Below are positions 35,869 to 44,420 of a stretch of 53,005 nt of DNA, one piece after another (the stretch's first letter is position 1; each line of letters begins with the position of its first letter). The translations under genes were made by a program, and so were the position numbers. Below the pieces are notes generated by a model. It was not told the origin of the DNA, searched no databases, and was given only the letters and a program-made list of their open reading frames with translations. This DNA comes from Deltaproteobacteria bacterium. GTDB taxonomy: Bacteria > Myxococcota > Myxococcia > Myxococcales > 40CM-4-68-19. The stretch lies in the NCBI GenBank assembly GCA_005879805.1, contig VBKL01000090.1:1-53005 (forward strand), given 5' to 3'.

Positions 35869-36569
35869 TCCGCACCGCCGTCATCCTCGGCATGGGAGGC
35901 CTCGGCTGCCCCGCCGCGCTCCTCCTCTGCGAAGAGGCCAGTGCGGCGGAACTACCCTTGCACCTCGTGCTGGTGGACGACGATCGCGTCGAGGCCTCGA
36001 ATCTATCCAGGCAGATCCTCTATCGCGACGGGGACCGCGGCGGTCTCAAGGTGGACGTCGCGGCTAGACGGCTCGCGCCCTTCGGCCCTCTGGTCGAAAT
36101 CGAGTCGCGGCCGGTCCGGTTCGATCCTTCGACGTCGGCGCAGCTTCTACGGACGGCCGACGTGGTGCTCGACGGCACCGACGCTTTCGAGACGCGCTTT
36201 GCAGTCAACGATGCTTGCTGCGCCGCCGGCATCGCGCTCGTGCACGGCGCCGTGCTCGGCTGGACCGGCCAGATCCTCACCGTGCTGCCGCGCCGCGGCT
36301 CTTGCCTGCGCTGCTTGTTCGAGGGCCCGCCTCCGCCCGGCGCGCTGCCGGCCTGCTCGGAGGCAGGCGTCGCGAGCCCGCTCTGCGGAGTCATCGGGGC
36401 GGCAATGGCAGCGGAAGCCATGCGCGTCCTGACCGGCTTGCCAGCTCGTGCCGCCGGGCGCCTTCTCGTCTGGGAAGGCGCAACCGGCCGCCGGCGCGAG
36501 ATTCCCGTCCGACCCGACCCAGTCTGCGCCGCCTGTGGTGCGCCCGCCCGCGCCGAGCGGCATCCTTGA
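35865..36569 (+). CDS. E1-like adenylyltransferase (ThiF/MoeB family), lacking the N-terminal arm
   Basis: Predicted to adenylate the C-terminal glycine of the CysO-type carrier, 234 residues. The ATP-binding GMGGLG motif (9-14) is at the very N-terminus, and 'SRQILYR', 'DGTDAFETRFAVNDAC' and the two zinc CxxC pairs (CLRC, CAAC) are present. Ordinary MoeB/ThiF proteins begin with about 25 residues of the type 'LTDEQIERYSRHILL'; this arm is missing here but occurs on the small gene at 36878. No rhodanese domain is attached. The GTG overlaps the preceding stop (GTGA). Confidence 0.85.
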   Translation: MIRTAVILGMGGLGCPAALLLCEEASAAELPLHLVLVDDDRVEASNLSRQILYRDGDRGGLKVDVAARRLAPFGPLVEIESRPVRFDPSTSAQLLRTADVVLDGTDAFETRFAVNDACCAAGIALVHGAVLGWTGQILTVLPRRGSCLRCLFEGPPPPGALPACSEAGVASPLCGVIGAAMAAEAMRVLTGLPARAAGRLLVWEGATGRRREIPVRPDPVCAACGAPARAERHP

Positions 36570-36583
36570 TCCGGAGGAATCCG

Positions 36584-36862
36584 ATGCCCGTGACCGTGAA
36601 GATCCCCGCTCCGCTCAGGCCCCTGACCCAGGGTCAGGCCGAGGTGGCGCTCGAGAACGCTCCTACCGTGAAGGCGGCGGTGGAGGAGCTGTCGCGAAGG
36701 TACCCGGGGCTGCGCGAGCGGCTCCTCGACGACAAGGGCGCGCTCCGGCGCTACGTCAACATCTTCCGCAACGACGAGGACATCCGTCACGGCAAGATGC
36801 TCGACACTTCGCTCTCCGCGGAGGACAAGCTGACCATCGTGCCGGCCATCGCGGGCGGCTGA
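36584..36862 (+). CDS. cysO: ThiS/MoaD-like sulfur carrier protein (CysO-type)
   Basis: Small ubiquitin-fold protein of 92 residues ending in the diagnostic Gly-Gly (91-92), which is adenylated and thiocarboxylated to carry sulfide. 'VTVKIPAPLRPLTQG' and 'YVNIFRNDEDIRHGK' match the CysO/MoaD-like family used for cysteine synthesis in Mycobacterium tuberculosis. The neighbours support this role: an E1-like enzyme upstream, CysM downstream and a JAMM peptidase to release cysteine. The start ATG has a strong GGAGGAA site. Confidence 0.9.
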   Translation: MPVTVKIPAPLRPLTQGQAEVALENAPTVKAAVEELSRRYPGLRERLLDDKGALRRYVNIFRNDEDIRHGKMLDTSLSAEDKLTIVPAIAGG

Positions 36863-36877
36863 GGGGCTCCAAACGAC

Positions 36878-37240
36878 GTGCGCCTGACCGACGCGCAACA
36901 AGAGAGGTACGCGCGCCATCTGCTCCTTCTGGGCATCGAGGGGGCGGGGCAGGAGCGGCTACTTGCATCGAGCGTGCGCGTGCGCGGGACTGGCCGCGCC
37001 GCGCGCGCGTGCGCGCTGTACCTCGCGGTTTCGGGCGTCGGTACGCTCGCCGTGGACGGCGGCGATCCGGACGGTGAGCTTCGCGCTGTTTCCCCGGACC
37101 TGCGACTCGGCGGCGATAGGGACGAGGTCGACCTCGACATCGCGCCGGCGGACCCGGCGGGGAGCGGACCGGCGGAGGCGGCGGCGGCCGGCTCCTGGGC
37201 GGCGCTCGAGGCCGTCCGCGCGCTCGCGGGGCGGCGGTGA
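36878..37240 (+). CDS. Stump of an E1-like (MoeB/ThiF) N-terminus as a separate protein
   Basis: The 120-residue product begins 'RLTDAQQERYARHLLLLG', the usual MoeB/ThiF N-terminal arm. It then shows a degraded Rossmann start: 'VRVRGTGRAARACALYL' stands where GAGGLGxPA is expected, followed by 'SGVGTLAVDGGDPDG'. The rest of an E1 is missing and the C-terminus is Ala-rich. The Arg-containing arm of MoeB reaches across the dimer to ATP, so this piece might complement the armless E1 at 35865 in trans. Start GTG; its stop overlaps the cysM GTG by 4 bp. A decaying duplicate is the alternative. Confidence 0.6.
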   Translation: MRLTDAQQERYARHLLLLGIEGAGQERLLASSVRVRGTGRAARACALYLAVSGVGTLAVDGGDPDGELRAVSPDLRLGGDRDEVDLDIAPADPAGSGPAEAAAAGSWAALEAVRALAGRR

Positions 37241-38148
37241 TCCTGGAATCGCTCGAGCAGGCGGTCGGAAATACGCCGCTCGTCCGCCTTCGCGCCCTCG
37301 AGCACGAGACGCCGGGCGTCGAGCTATGGGCGAAGCTCGAGTGGTGCAATCCCGGAGGAAGCGTCAAGGATCGGGCGGCGCTCGGCATCATCCGCGACGC
37401 CGTCTCGCGCGGGCTGGCCGGTCCGGGAACGACGCGTACCCTGATCGATTCCACGAGCGGCAATACCGGGATCGCCTACGCCTGGATCGGGGCGGCGCTG
37501 GGAGTGCGGGTCGCCCTCGTCATGCCGGAGAATGTTTCCCCGGCGCGCAAGCGCATCGCACGCGCCTTCGGCGCCGAATTGATCTTCAGCGATCCGCTCG
37601 AGCAGTCGGACGGCGCGATCCGCCTCTGCCGCAAGCTGGTCGCGGAATCGCCCGAGCGTTACTTCCATGCCGATCAGTATTCGAATCCGGCCAATCCCCG
37701 CGCACACGAGCAGACGACCGCACCGGAGATCTGGCGCGGGACGCAGGGAAGGGTGACGCATTTCGTGGCCGGGCTTGGGACGACCGGGACGGCGATGGGG
37801 ACCGGGCGCGGCCTCAAGGGATTTTCCAAGGCCGTCAAGGTCGTGGGCCTCGAGCCGGCCGAGGCGCTCCACGGGCTCGAAGGTCTCAAGCACATGCCTT
37901 CGAGCATCGTGCCGCCCATCTACCGGGAGGAGGAGCTGGACCGGAAGCTTTCCGTTGCGACGGACGACGGATGGGACATGGCCGAGCGCCTTCTCGCCGA
38001 AGAGTCGCTGCTCGCCGGCCACAGCGCCGGCGCCGCGGCCTGCGGAGCCCTCATCGTCGCAAAGGAGCTCGCGGAGCGCCGCGAGCGCGGAGTGGTGGTC
38101 ACCCTTTTTCCCGACCGGGCGGACCGCTATCTTCCCGAGGCGCCATGA
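37237..38148 (+). CDS. cysM: Cysteine synthase, CysM type
   Basis: PLP enzyme of 303 residues that makes cysteine from an activated serine, here probably with thiocarboxylated CysO as sulfur donor to give a CysO-cysteine adduct. All key motifs are intact: 'VGNTPLVRL', the PLP lysine in GGSVKDR (Lys44), 'DSTSGNTGIAYA' and the phosphate loop 'GLGTTGTAMG'. It thus contrasts with the disarmed paralog at the start of the operon. GTG start overlapping the preceding stop; the stop overlaps the JAMM gene start (ATGA). Confidence 0.92.
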   Translation: MILESLEQAVGNTPLVRLRALEHETPGVELWAKLEWCNPGGSVKDRAALGIIRDAVSRGLAGPGTTRTLIDSTSGNTGIAYAWIGAALGVRVALVMPENVSPARKRIARAFGAELIFSDPLEQSDGAIRLCRKLVAESPERYFHADQYSNPANPRAHEQTTAPEIWRGTQGRVTHFVAGLGTTGTAMGTGRGLKGFSKAVKVVGLEPAEALHGLEGLKHMPSSIVPPIYREEELDRKLSVATDDGWDMAERLLAEESLLAGHSAGAAACGALIVAKELAERRERGVVVTLFPDRADRYLPEAP

Positions 38149-38615
38149 CCGTGCTTCCCGAGACCATGCTCGGCGAGATCGCCGGCCACGCCCGTTCAAC
38201 GTATCCGGCCGAATGCTGTGGAATCGTAATTGCCGATAGCGAAGGCAACCCGCGCTTCGTGCCCATACCCAACATCGCCGGAACGGCCGGGGCGCAAGGA
38301 ACGAGCCAAAGGAATGGCCGCGACGGGTACGTGATGGATCCCAAGACGCTGCTCCGCGCGCTCTCCCGAGCCGAGGAAGAGGGCGGCTCCCTGCGCGTCA
38401 TCGTCCATTCCCATCCGGACGTCGGAGCCTACTTCTCCAAGGAGGACAGGGACATCGCGCTGGGCGGCGGCAGCGAGCCGCTCTGGCCGGGCGTCGACTA
38501 TCTGGTGGTTTCCTGCCGCGCGAACGGCGTGGACGACGCGAGGCTCTACTCCTGGGATGCGAGCCGGTCCGATTTCAAGGAAAAGCAAGTTCCGATAACT
38601 TCCGCGTTTCGGTAA
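38145..38615 (+). CDS. JAMM-family metalloprotease, Mec+-like
   Basis: Predicted zinc peptidase of 156 residues that cleaves cysteine from the CysO-cysteine adduct, the job of Mec+ in Mycobacterium tuberculosis. The JAMM signature is exact: Glu23 in YPAECCG, then His88-x-His90-Pro, seven residues, Ser98-x-x-Asp101 (HSHPDVGAYFSKEDRD). Translation is coupled to cysM by a 4-bp overlap. It is probably the last gene of the operon, since an 89-bp gap with its own promoter-like element follows. Confidence 0.92.
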   Translation: MTVLPETMLGEIAGHARSTYPAECCGIVIADSEGNPRFVPIPNIAGTAGAQGTSQRNGRDGYVMDPKTLLRALSRAEEEGGSLRVIVHSHPDVGAYFSKEDRDIALGGGSEPLWPGVDYLVVSCRANGVDDARLYSWDASRSDFKEKQVPITSAFR

Positions 38616-38641
38616 ATCCCCGCAATAACCGTTCAATTTTC

Positions 38642-38670
38642 TTGCAAAGAAGGTACCGGGCCTGTAGTGT
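38642..38670 (+). promoter_or_regulatory. Likely sigma70 promoter of the APS kinase gene
   Basis: TTGCAA (38642-38647), a 17-nt spacer and TAGTGT (38665-38670) preceded by TG form an extended -10 promoter 34 nt before the cysC start. The surrounding sequence is noticeably AT-rich for this window. Confidence 0.45.
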
Positions 38671-38704
38671 GGGTCTCCCTCCTCCCGCCCGGAGCCTACG
38701 GCAG

Positions 38705-39457
38705 ATGAACGGCACCACTTCCAGCGGCTTCACCGTTTGGTTCACCGGGATGATGGGGTCCGGCAAGAGTACCCTTGCGCAGGCTCTCGCTAATCGTCTG
38801 AAAAGGCTGGGGAAAACTATCGAGGTGCTCGACGGCGCGGACGTCGAGCAGTTCCTCGGGGTGGGCCGGGCGCAGACCAAGGACGAGCGCAACGCCGAGA
38901 CCCGCAAGCTCGCCTGGGCCTGCCGGCTGGTCACGCGAGGCGGCGGCATCGTGCTTCAGGCCGCCGTCGATAGCCCTTACAAGGAGACGCGGGACGAGGC
39001 GCGCAGGCAGATCGGCCGGTTCCTCGAAGTCTTCGTCGAATGCCCGATCGAAACGCTCATCGAGCGCGATCGGACGGGGCGCTACAAGAAGGCGCTGGCC
39101 GGCGAATTGAAGAACCTGGTCGGAATCTCGGAGCCGTACGAGCCGCCGCAGCATCCCGAGGTGATCGTCGATACCTCGAAGACGGGGGTCGACGAGGCGG
39201 TCGAGCACATCCTCGGGCAGCTCGTCGCGCAGCATTTGCTCGACCCCGCCGTGGCGGCGATGAAGTCGCGTCCCCGCGTCGCCACTCGCACCAAGGAAGT
39301 GGCAGCTCCCCGCGCGGCTCCGCGCCCGGCGGGAAAGAAGACCGCTCCCAAGCCGGCACCGGCGAAGAGCGCGAAGAAGACCGCACCGAAGCAGCGGGCT
39401 GCCGCGCGCACGGCCCGCGCCGCCTCGCGGGGCCCGTCCCGGTCCAAACGGCGCTGA
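38705..39457 (+). CDS. cysC: Adenylyl-sulfate (APS) kinase-like protein with a long basic tail
   Basis: Phosphorylates APS to PAPS, 250 residues. The kinase domain (about 8-175) has Walker A GMMGSGKS (15-22), 'VLDGADVEQFL' in place of the usual DGDNxR, 'DERNAETRKLAW', 'DSPYKETRDEAR' in place of ISPY, 'ERDRTGRYKKALAGE' and 'EPYEPPQHPEVI'. Some of these depart from canonical CysC, so a related nucleotide substrate is possible. The last 60-70 residues are a Lys/Ala/Pro/Arg-rich tail resembling histone H1-like proteins. No sulfurylase genes are nearby. It follows the cysteine operon and probably serves the same sulfur metabolism. Confidence 0.8.
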   Translation: MNGTTSSGFTVWFTGMMGSGKSTLAQALANRLKRLGKTIEVLDGADVEQFLGVGRAQTKDERNAETRKLAWACRLVTRGGGIVLQAAVDSPYKETRDEARRQIGRFLEVFVECPIETLIERDRTGRYKKALAGELKNLVGISEPYEPPQHPEVIVDTSKTGVDEAVEHILGQLVAQHLLDPAVAAMKSRPRVATRTKEVAAPRAAPRPAGKKTAPKPAPAKSAKKTAPKQRAAARTARAASRGPSRSKRR

Positions 39458-39497
39458 CCGCCGCCAGACCGGCGCGCGCGTGCTACAAGGCGCAGCC

Positions 39498-40334
39498 GTG
39501 GAAGCCGACCTGACGCTCGCTCGAGCAAAGGAGGGCGCCGCCCGCGACCGGCTGGGGTCCCTGGCGAGTGTCCTCGTCGCCTATTCGGGCGGTGTCGATT
39601 CCTCCTACCTGCTCTGGCTTTCCCGCGACGTCCTGGGAGACCGCGCGGTGGCCTTCACCGCGCTGTCCGCCGCGGTTCCCGCCGACGAGCTGGAAGGAGC
39701 TCGAGAGCTGGCGCGCTCCCTCGGCGCCGAGCACGTCGAGCAATCCTCGGCGGAGATCGAGGATCCGCGTTACATCCGGAACTCGAGCGACCGCTGCTAC
39801 TTCTGCAAGACCGAGCTCTACACGCTCGCCACCGGCTACGCGCAGGCCCGCGGAATCGCCGCGGTGGTGAGCGGAACGAACGCCGACGATCTCGTCGACT
39901 ACCGGCCGGGCCTCACCGCCGCCTCCGAGCACCAGGTCCTGCATCCGCTCGCGGAGGCGAAGCTCTCCAAAGCAGAGATCCGCGCCCTCTCGAAAGCAGC
40001 GGGCCTTCCCACCTGGGACAAGCCGCAGCAGCCCTGCCTCGCGAGCCGGATTCCGTACGGAACCGAGGTAACCCGCGAGCGCCTCGATCAGCTCGCCCGG
40101 GCCGAGATGGCGCTCCGGGCGCTCGGGCTGCGCGAGTTTCGCGTCCGCTTCCACGGAGAGATCGCCCGCATCGAGGTGGCGGACGCCGAGCTGTCACGGC
40201 TCCTCGCCGTCCGCGTCGAGGCCGCGCGCGCTCTCCGGCAGGCGGGATTCCGCTTCGCCAGCGTGGATCTCGAGCCCTTCCGATCCGGCCGCCTCAATGA
40301 GGCCGCCGGCCTGGTCCCCCTCCGCGGCTCCTGA
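39498..40334 (+). CDS. larE: LarE-type ATP-dependent sulfur transferase
   Basis: PP-loop enzyme of 278 residues that inserts sulfur into the nickel-pincer nucleotide cofactor (the lactate racemase cofactor). The PP-loop is SGGVDSS (30-36). The conserved cysteine that donates sulfur in LarE is present as Cys180 in 'QQPCLASRIPYG', and 'DRCYFCKTELY' (99-109) is typical. The GTG at 39498 follows AAGG. larB and larC are not in this window, so the cofactor pathway must be completed elsewhere. Its 3' end overlaps the convergent truA frame by 141 bp. Confidence 0.9.
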   Translation: MEADLTLARAKEGAARDRLGSLASVLVAYSGGVDSSYLLWLSRDVLGDRAVAFTALSAAVPADELEGARELARSLGAEHVEQSSAEIEDPRYIRNSSDRCYFCKTELYTLATGYAQARGIAAVVSGTNADDLVDYRPGLTAASEHQVLHPLAEAKLSKAEIRALSKAAGLPTWDKPQQPCLASRIPYGTEVTRERLDQLARAEMALRALGLREFRVRFHGEIARIEVADAELSRLLAVRVEAARALRQAGFRFASVDLEPFRSGRLNEAAGLVPLRGS

Positions 40335-41078
40335 AGCGCGGAAGGGGTCGATCGCGGCGGGATACGACACTTCGAGGAGCGCGAGCCCGTTCGGCGGAGC
40401 GGTCGCTCCGCGCCACGGGCGCTTTCCGCGAGCGAGGCGCTCGAGCGATTCCGGTGTGGCGAGGCCAAGCGCTACCGCGGCGAGATGGCCGGCGAGGTTC
40501 CGTACCTGGTGCTTGCGGAAGGCCGGAGCGGAGAGCGTCAGCTCGGCGCTGCTCTCGCGGTCGTCCAGCGACCACGAGGTCAAAGGCGGCGCCGGCGACC
40601 TGCGGCTCGAAGGAGAAGCGAGGCCTGGAAGGGCGGTGAGTCCGCGCAACGATTCGAGGGCCGCGCGAGCAGCTTGCCAGAGGGGTCGAGCCTGCGCGCC
40701 GAGGTGCCAGGAATCGGCATCGCGCGATGGGCCCCACCCGTAACGGTAGCGATAGCGCTTGCCAATCGCGCTCGCCCGGGCATGAAACGACGCCAGCGCA
40801 GTCGAAGCGGCGAGGATCCGCATGCCGCAAGGCAGCGGCAACTCGCGCAGCGAGCGCAGCTCGATGGATTGCCGGACCGAAAACGAAGCGATCTGGCGAC
40901 ACGCGTGGACGCCGGCATCCGTCCGTGCGGCCCCGTGGACCTGTACCCGCTCGCCGAGCAGGGAGGCGAGCGCATCCTCCAGGACGCCTTGGACCGTCTC
41001 CCGGCCCGGCTGCCGCTGCCAGCCCGCAAACCCGGTCCCCCGGTAGCCGAGCGCCAGCGCGTACGTCTTGCGCTCCAT
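40194..41078 (-). CDS. truA: tRNA pseudouridine(38-40) synthase TruA
   Basis: Modifies U38-U40 in tRNA anticodon arms. The 294-residue product has the catalytic aspartate in GAARTDAGVHA (Asp54), 'GYRGTGFAGWQRQPG' at the N-terminus and 'FRKHQVRNLAGHL' near the end of the second half. The ATG at 41078 has a GGGAGG site, while one 21 bp upstream does not. The family usually ends shortly after 'LALLEVSYP'; about 45 further residues here overlap larE on the other strand and may be a non-conserved tail. 230 bp separate its start from clpX; a short inverted repeat (CAGTCT/AGACTG, 41134-41151) is the only structure seen there. Confidence 0.92.
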   Translation of the reverse strand: MERKTYALALGYRGTGFAGWQRQPGRETVQGVLEDALASLLGERVQVHGAARTDAGVHACRQIASFSVRQSIELRSLRELPLPCGMRILAASTALASFHARASAIGKRYRYRYGWGPSRDADSWHLGAQARPLWQAARAALESLRGLTALPGLASPSSRRSPAPPLTSWSLDDRESSAELTLSAPAFRKHQVRNLAGHLAAVALGLATPESLERLARGKRPWRGATAPPNGLALLEVSYPAAIDPFRASGAAEGDQAGGLIEAAGSEGLEIHAGEAESRLPESARGLDADGEEP

Positions 41079-41308
41079 CGACCTCCCACCAGCGGTCAAG
41101 CCGCGAACGTGGCCATGGCAAGCGCCGGGAAGTCAGTCTTTGGACAGACTGCGGCCGGCGGACAAGACACCCGGGGCCCCTGTCAAGCGTCGTTTTCTGG
41201 CACGACGTGCATCACATCTCTATGTTTCGGTGCGAAGGGGTGGTAGGCGCTCCCCGGCGGTTGCCGCGCCGCTGCGGCCACGCGTAGACTGGCGGGCAGG
41301 AGGTGTAG

Positions 41309-42404
<1,096 letters not shown>

Positions 42405-42432
42405 CGCGGCATTCAACCGATGCAGGACCCCA

Positions 42433-42475
42433 GCGGCGCCCACTTCCTCCGGGAAATGGGCGCCGCGGCCTTTTT
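42433..42475 (+). terminator. Rho-independent terminator after clpX
   Basis: A 10-bp perfect GC-rich stem (GCGGCGCCCA at 42433-42442 with TGGGCGCCGC at 42457-42466), an inner TTCC/GGAA pairing in the loop, then GGCC and five T residues at 42471-42475. It lies 29 bp downstream of the clpX stop codon. Confidence 0.8.
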
Positions 42476-42589
42476 GGCAGGCTGCGCACGAGCCCGCGCA
42501 ATTCTTGTCAGTCCGCGCGTTTGTGGTGTTCTGGGGTGGGTGTGAACACGCCCGCACGTGGGCCGTCCAAGAAGCAGGAGGGTCGGAAC

Positions 42590-43283
42590 ATGCTCCGCAA
42601 GCTGGCTCTGCTGTTGGTTCTCGTGCCCGTCGCGGCCCGCGCACAATCGGCGTGGGAAGAGGGCCAGTGGGCCGGCGACGATCAGTACAGCGCGCCGCAG
42701 TGGGACGATCCGCGCGACGACAGCTATGCTCCGCAGGAGCAGTACGAAAATCCGCCGCCTCCTCCCGATGATGAATCCGCAGACTCGCATTACGATGTTC
42801 GCGACTCACCCGTCGTCGACCGGCAGCATGTTCGGCGACGGCTTTGCCGGCTGGTGCCCGCTCGGCCCCCACGGCGCGGTCGAGGACAATCCGCGCTACT
42901 GGGTGTTCGTCCCCTCGGGTAGCTTCCTCGAGCCTGTCCGGACCCACGCAGTGCCCATGCCCCAGGTGACCTTCCCGCGCGTGCGGCCGCTCCCTGTCGG
43001 TCGGCCGGGGCCGTATGCTGGGCCGGCGCCGCGGATCATCGAGAAGCAGACGCGAGTGCGGGTGCGACCCGTCCCGGTGATCGACGCACGTACGAGGGTG
43101 CATCCGCAAGTGATGCCCTCGGGCGCGGTACCCCTGTACCGGCCGCGGACGGCTCCCATCGCGCGCTCCCAGCCCACCGCGCAACGGTACGGGGCGGTTC
43201 CGGCCCGCGCCGCGGCGAAGCCTGCCTCGAGCGAGTCGTCGAAGCCGGGCACCCGCGCGGCTCCGTCCAACTCGAAGCACTGA
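42590..43283 (+). pseudogene. Exported DUF6600-like protein, frame broken in the middle
   Basis: The first frame starts with a clear signal peptide ([19 protein letters not shown]) after an AGGAGG ribosome site and continues as an acidic Pro/Asp/Tyr-rich segment to about 42800. From about 42815 the sensible sequence lies in a different frame: '[14 protein letters not shown]', '[13 protein letters not shown]' and a Pro/Arg-rich tail to 43283. The second part resembles the GWxPLGP region of DUF6600 proteins, but the Trp/Tyr-rich repeats that normally precede it are absent. A deletion of unknown length with frame change explains both halves. Function unknown. Confidence 0.55.
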
Positions 43284-43337
43284 GGAAGCGACGTCCGCGG
43301 TTGTGCGCTCGCGCCGGACGAGGAGTAGATCCGTCCC

Positions 43338-44420
43338 ATGAACACGCAGGTGGTTCCCCGAGGCGGAACCAGGCACCGCCTCGTGGCGGTCGCCCGCGTG
43401 CTCGTCTGGTTGGCAGTGGCGGCATGCGCGGTGATCTTCGCGCGCAGCATCCATTGGGGCTCGGTGCGCGACGCTTTCGCGGCGGCAGACGGACGCCTCC
43501 TCGGGATAGCGGCGGCGCTCTGGATCGGCTCGACGGTGTTCCAGGGCACGCGCTGGTACGCGCTGGTCCGGGCGGTGGCGAAGCCGTCCTGGCGCTCGGT
43601 CCTCGCCTGCTACTACGTCGGTCAGGCCGGCAGCGTGGTCCTGCCCATGCGCGCGGGCGAGGCCGTCCGCATCGAGTTGCTTGCCCGCCGGAACGGCCTT
43701 TCGCGCGCGGTCGCCCTCGGCACCGTGGCCATCGATCACACCGTGAACGGCTGCGTGATGTTCCTCCTCGCGGCCAGCTTACCGTTGTTCCTGCCGGTGC
43801 CGACGTGGACGCGCGTCGTGGTGTGGACGGCGGTGCCGGTCGTTTTCGGGCTCGTCCTCGTCATGCTCCGGCTTGCCCGCGATCCGAAGGCCCATCCCGG
43901 AGCGAGCAAGTTCCAGCGTTCCCTGAACCGGCTTCGCGGGGGGTTGGTCGGGCTCCGGCGGCCGCGCTCGGTGTTCGGCGCTTTTTCCGCCGCCATCCTC
44001 GCCTGGACGCTCGAGATCGCCACCACGGCGTCCGCTCTCGCCGCCTTCCACCTTCCGCACAGCGCCGCGGCAGCCATGGCCATCCTCTTCGGCGTGAATC
44101 TCGCCCTCGCCATCCCGGCGCCACCCGCGAACCTCGGCAACTTCGAGTTCGGCGCCGGATTCGCGCTCGTCGCCCTTGGCGGTGACAAGAATGCGGCGGC
44201 TGCCTTCGCCCTGGGGTTCCACGCCCTGCAGATCGTTCCCGTGCTGATCATCGGTGGCGCCTCGCTCCTCGGGTTCCGCGGCCGCCAGATCGCCGCCGCC
44301 GCCCACGTCGCTGCCCATCCGTCCGAGGTGGAGCAGGCGGGAGAGGATGCCGAGGCGGCCGTCGCCGAGCAGGCGGCGCGAGGATCGCTCGGCCGCGCGC
44401 AGCCTTCACCCGGGGAGTGA
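43338..44420 (+). CDS. Flippase-like membrane protein (LPG synthase TM-domain family)
   Basis: Integral membrane protein of 360 residues with about eight helices and the family pattern 'QGTRWYALVRAV', 'GQAGSVVLPMRAGEAVRIELLARRNGLS' (split region) and 'NLALAIPAPPANLGNFEFG'. It corresponds to the membrane half of lysylphosphatidylglycerol synthases (UPF0104), without the aminoacyl-transferase domain. Such stand-alone proteins are thought to move lipids or lipid-linked sugars; the substrate is not predictable. The stop region overlaps the convergent dipeptidase 3' end by 15 bp. Confidence 0.85.
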   Translation: MNTQVVPRGGTRHRLVAVARVLVWLAVAACAVIFARSIHWGSVRDAFAAADGRLLGIAAALWIGSTVFQGTRWYALVRAVAKPSWRSVLACYYVGQAGSVVLPMRAGEAVRIELLARRNGLSRAVALGTVAIDHTVNGCVMFLLAASLPLFLPVPTWTRVVVWTAVPVVFGLVLVMLRLARDPKAHPGASKFQRSLNRLRGGLVGLRRPRSVFGAFSAAILAWTLEIATTASALAAFHLPHSAAAAMAILFGVNLALAIPAPPANLGNFEFGAGFALVALGGDKNAAAAFALGFHALQIVPVLIIGGASLLGFRGRQIAAAAHVAAHPSEVEQAGEDAEAAVAEQAARGSLGRAQPSPGE

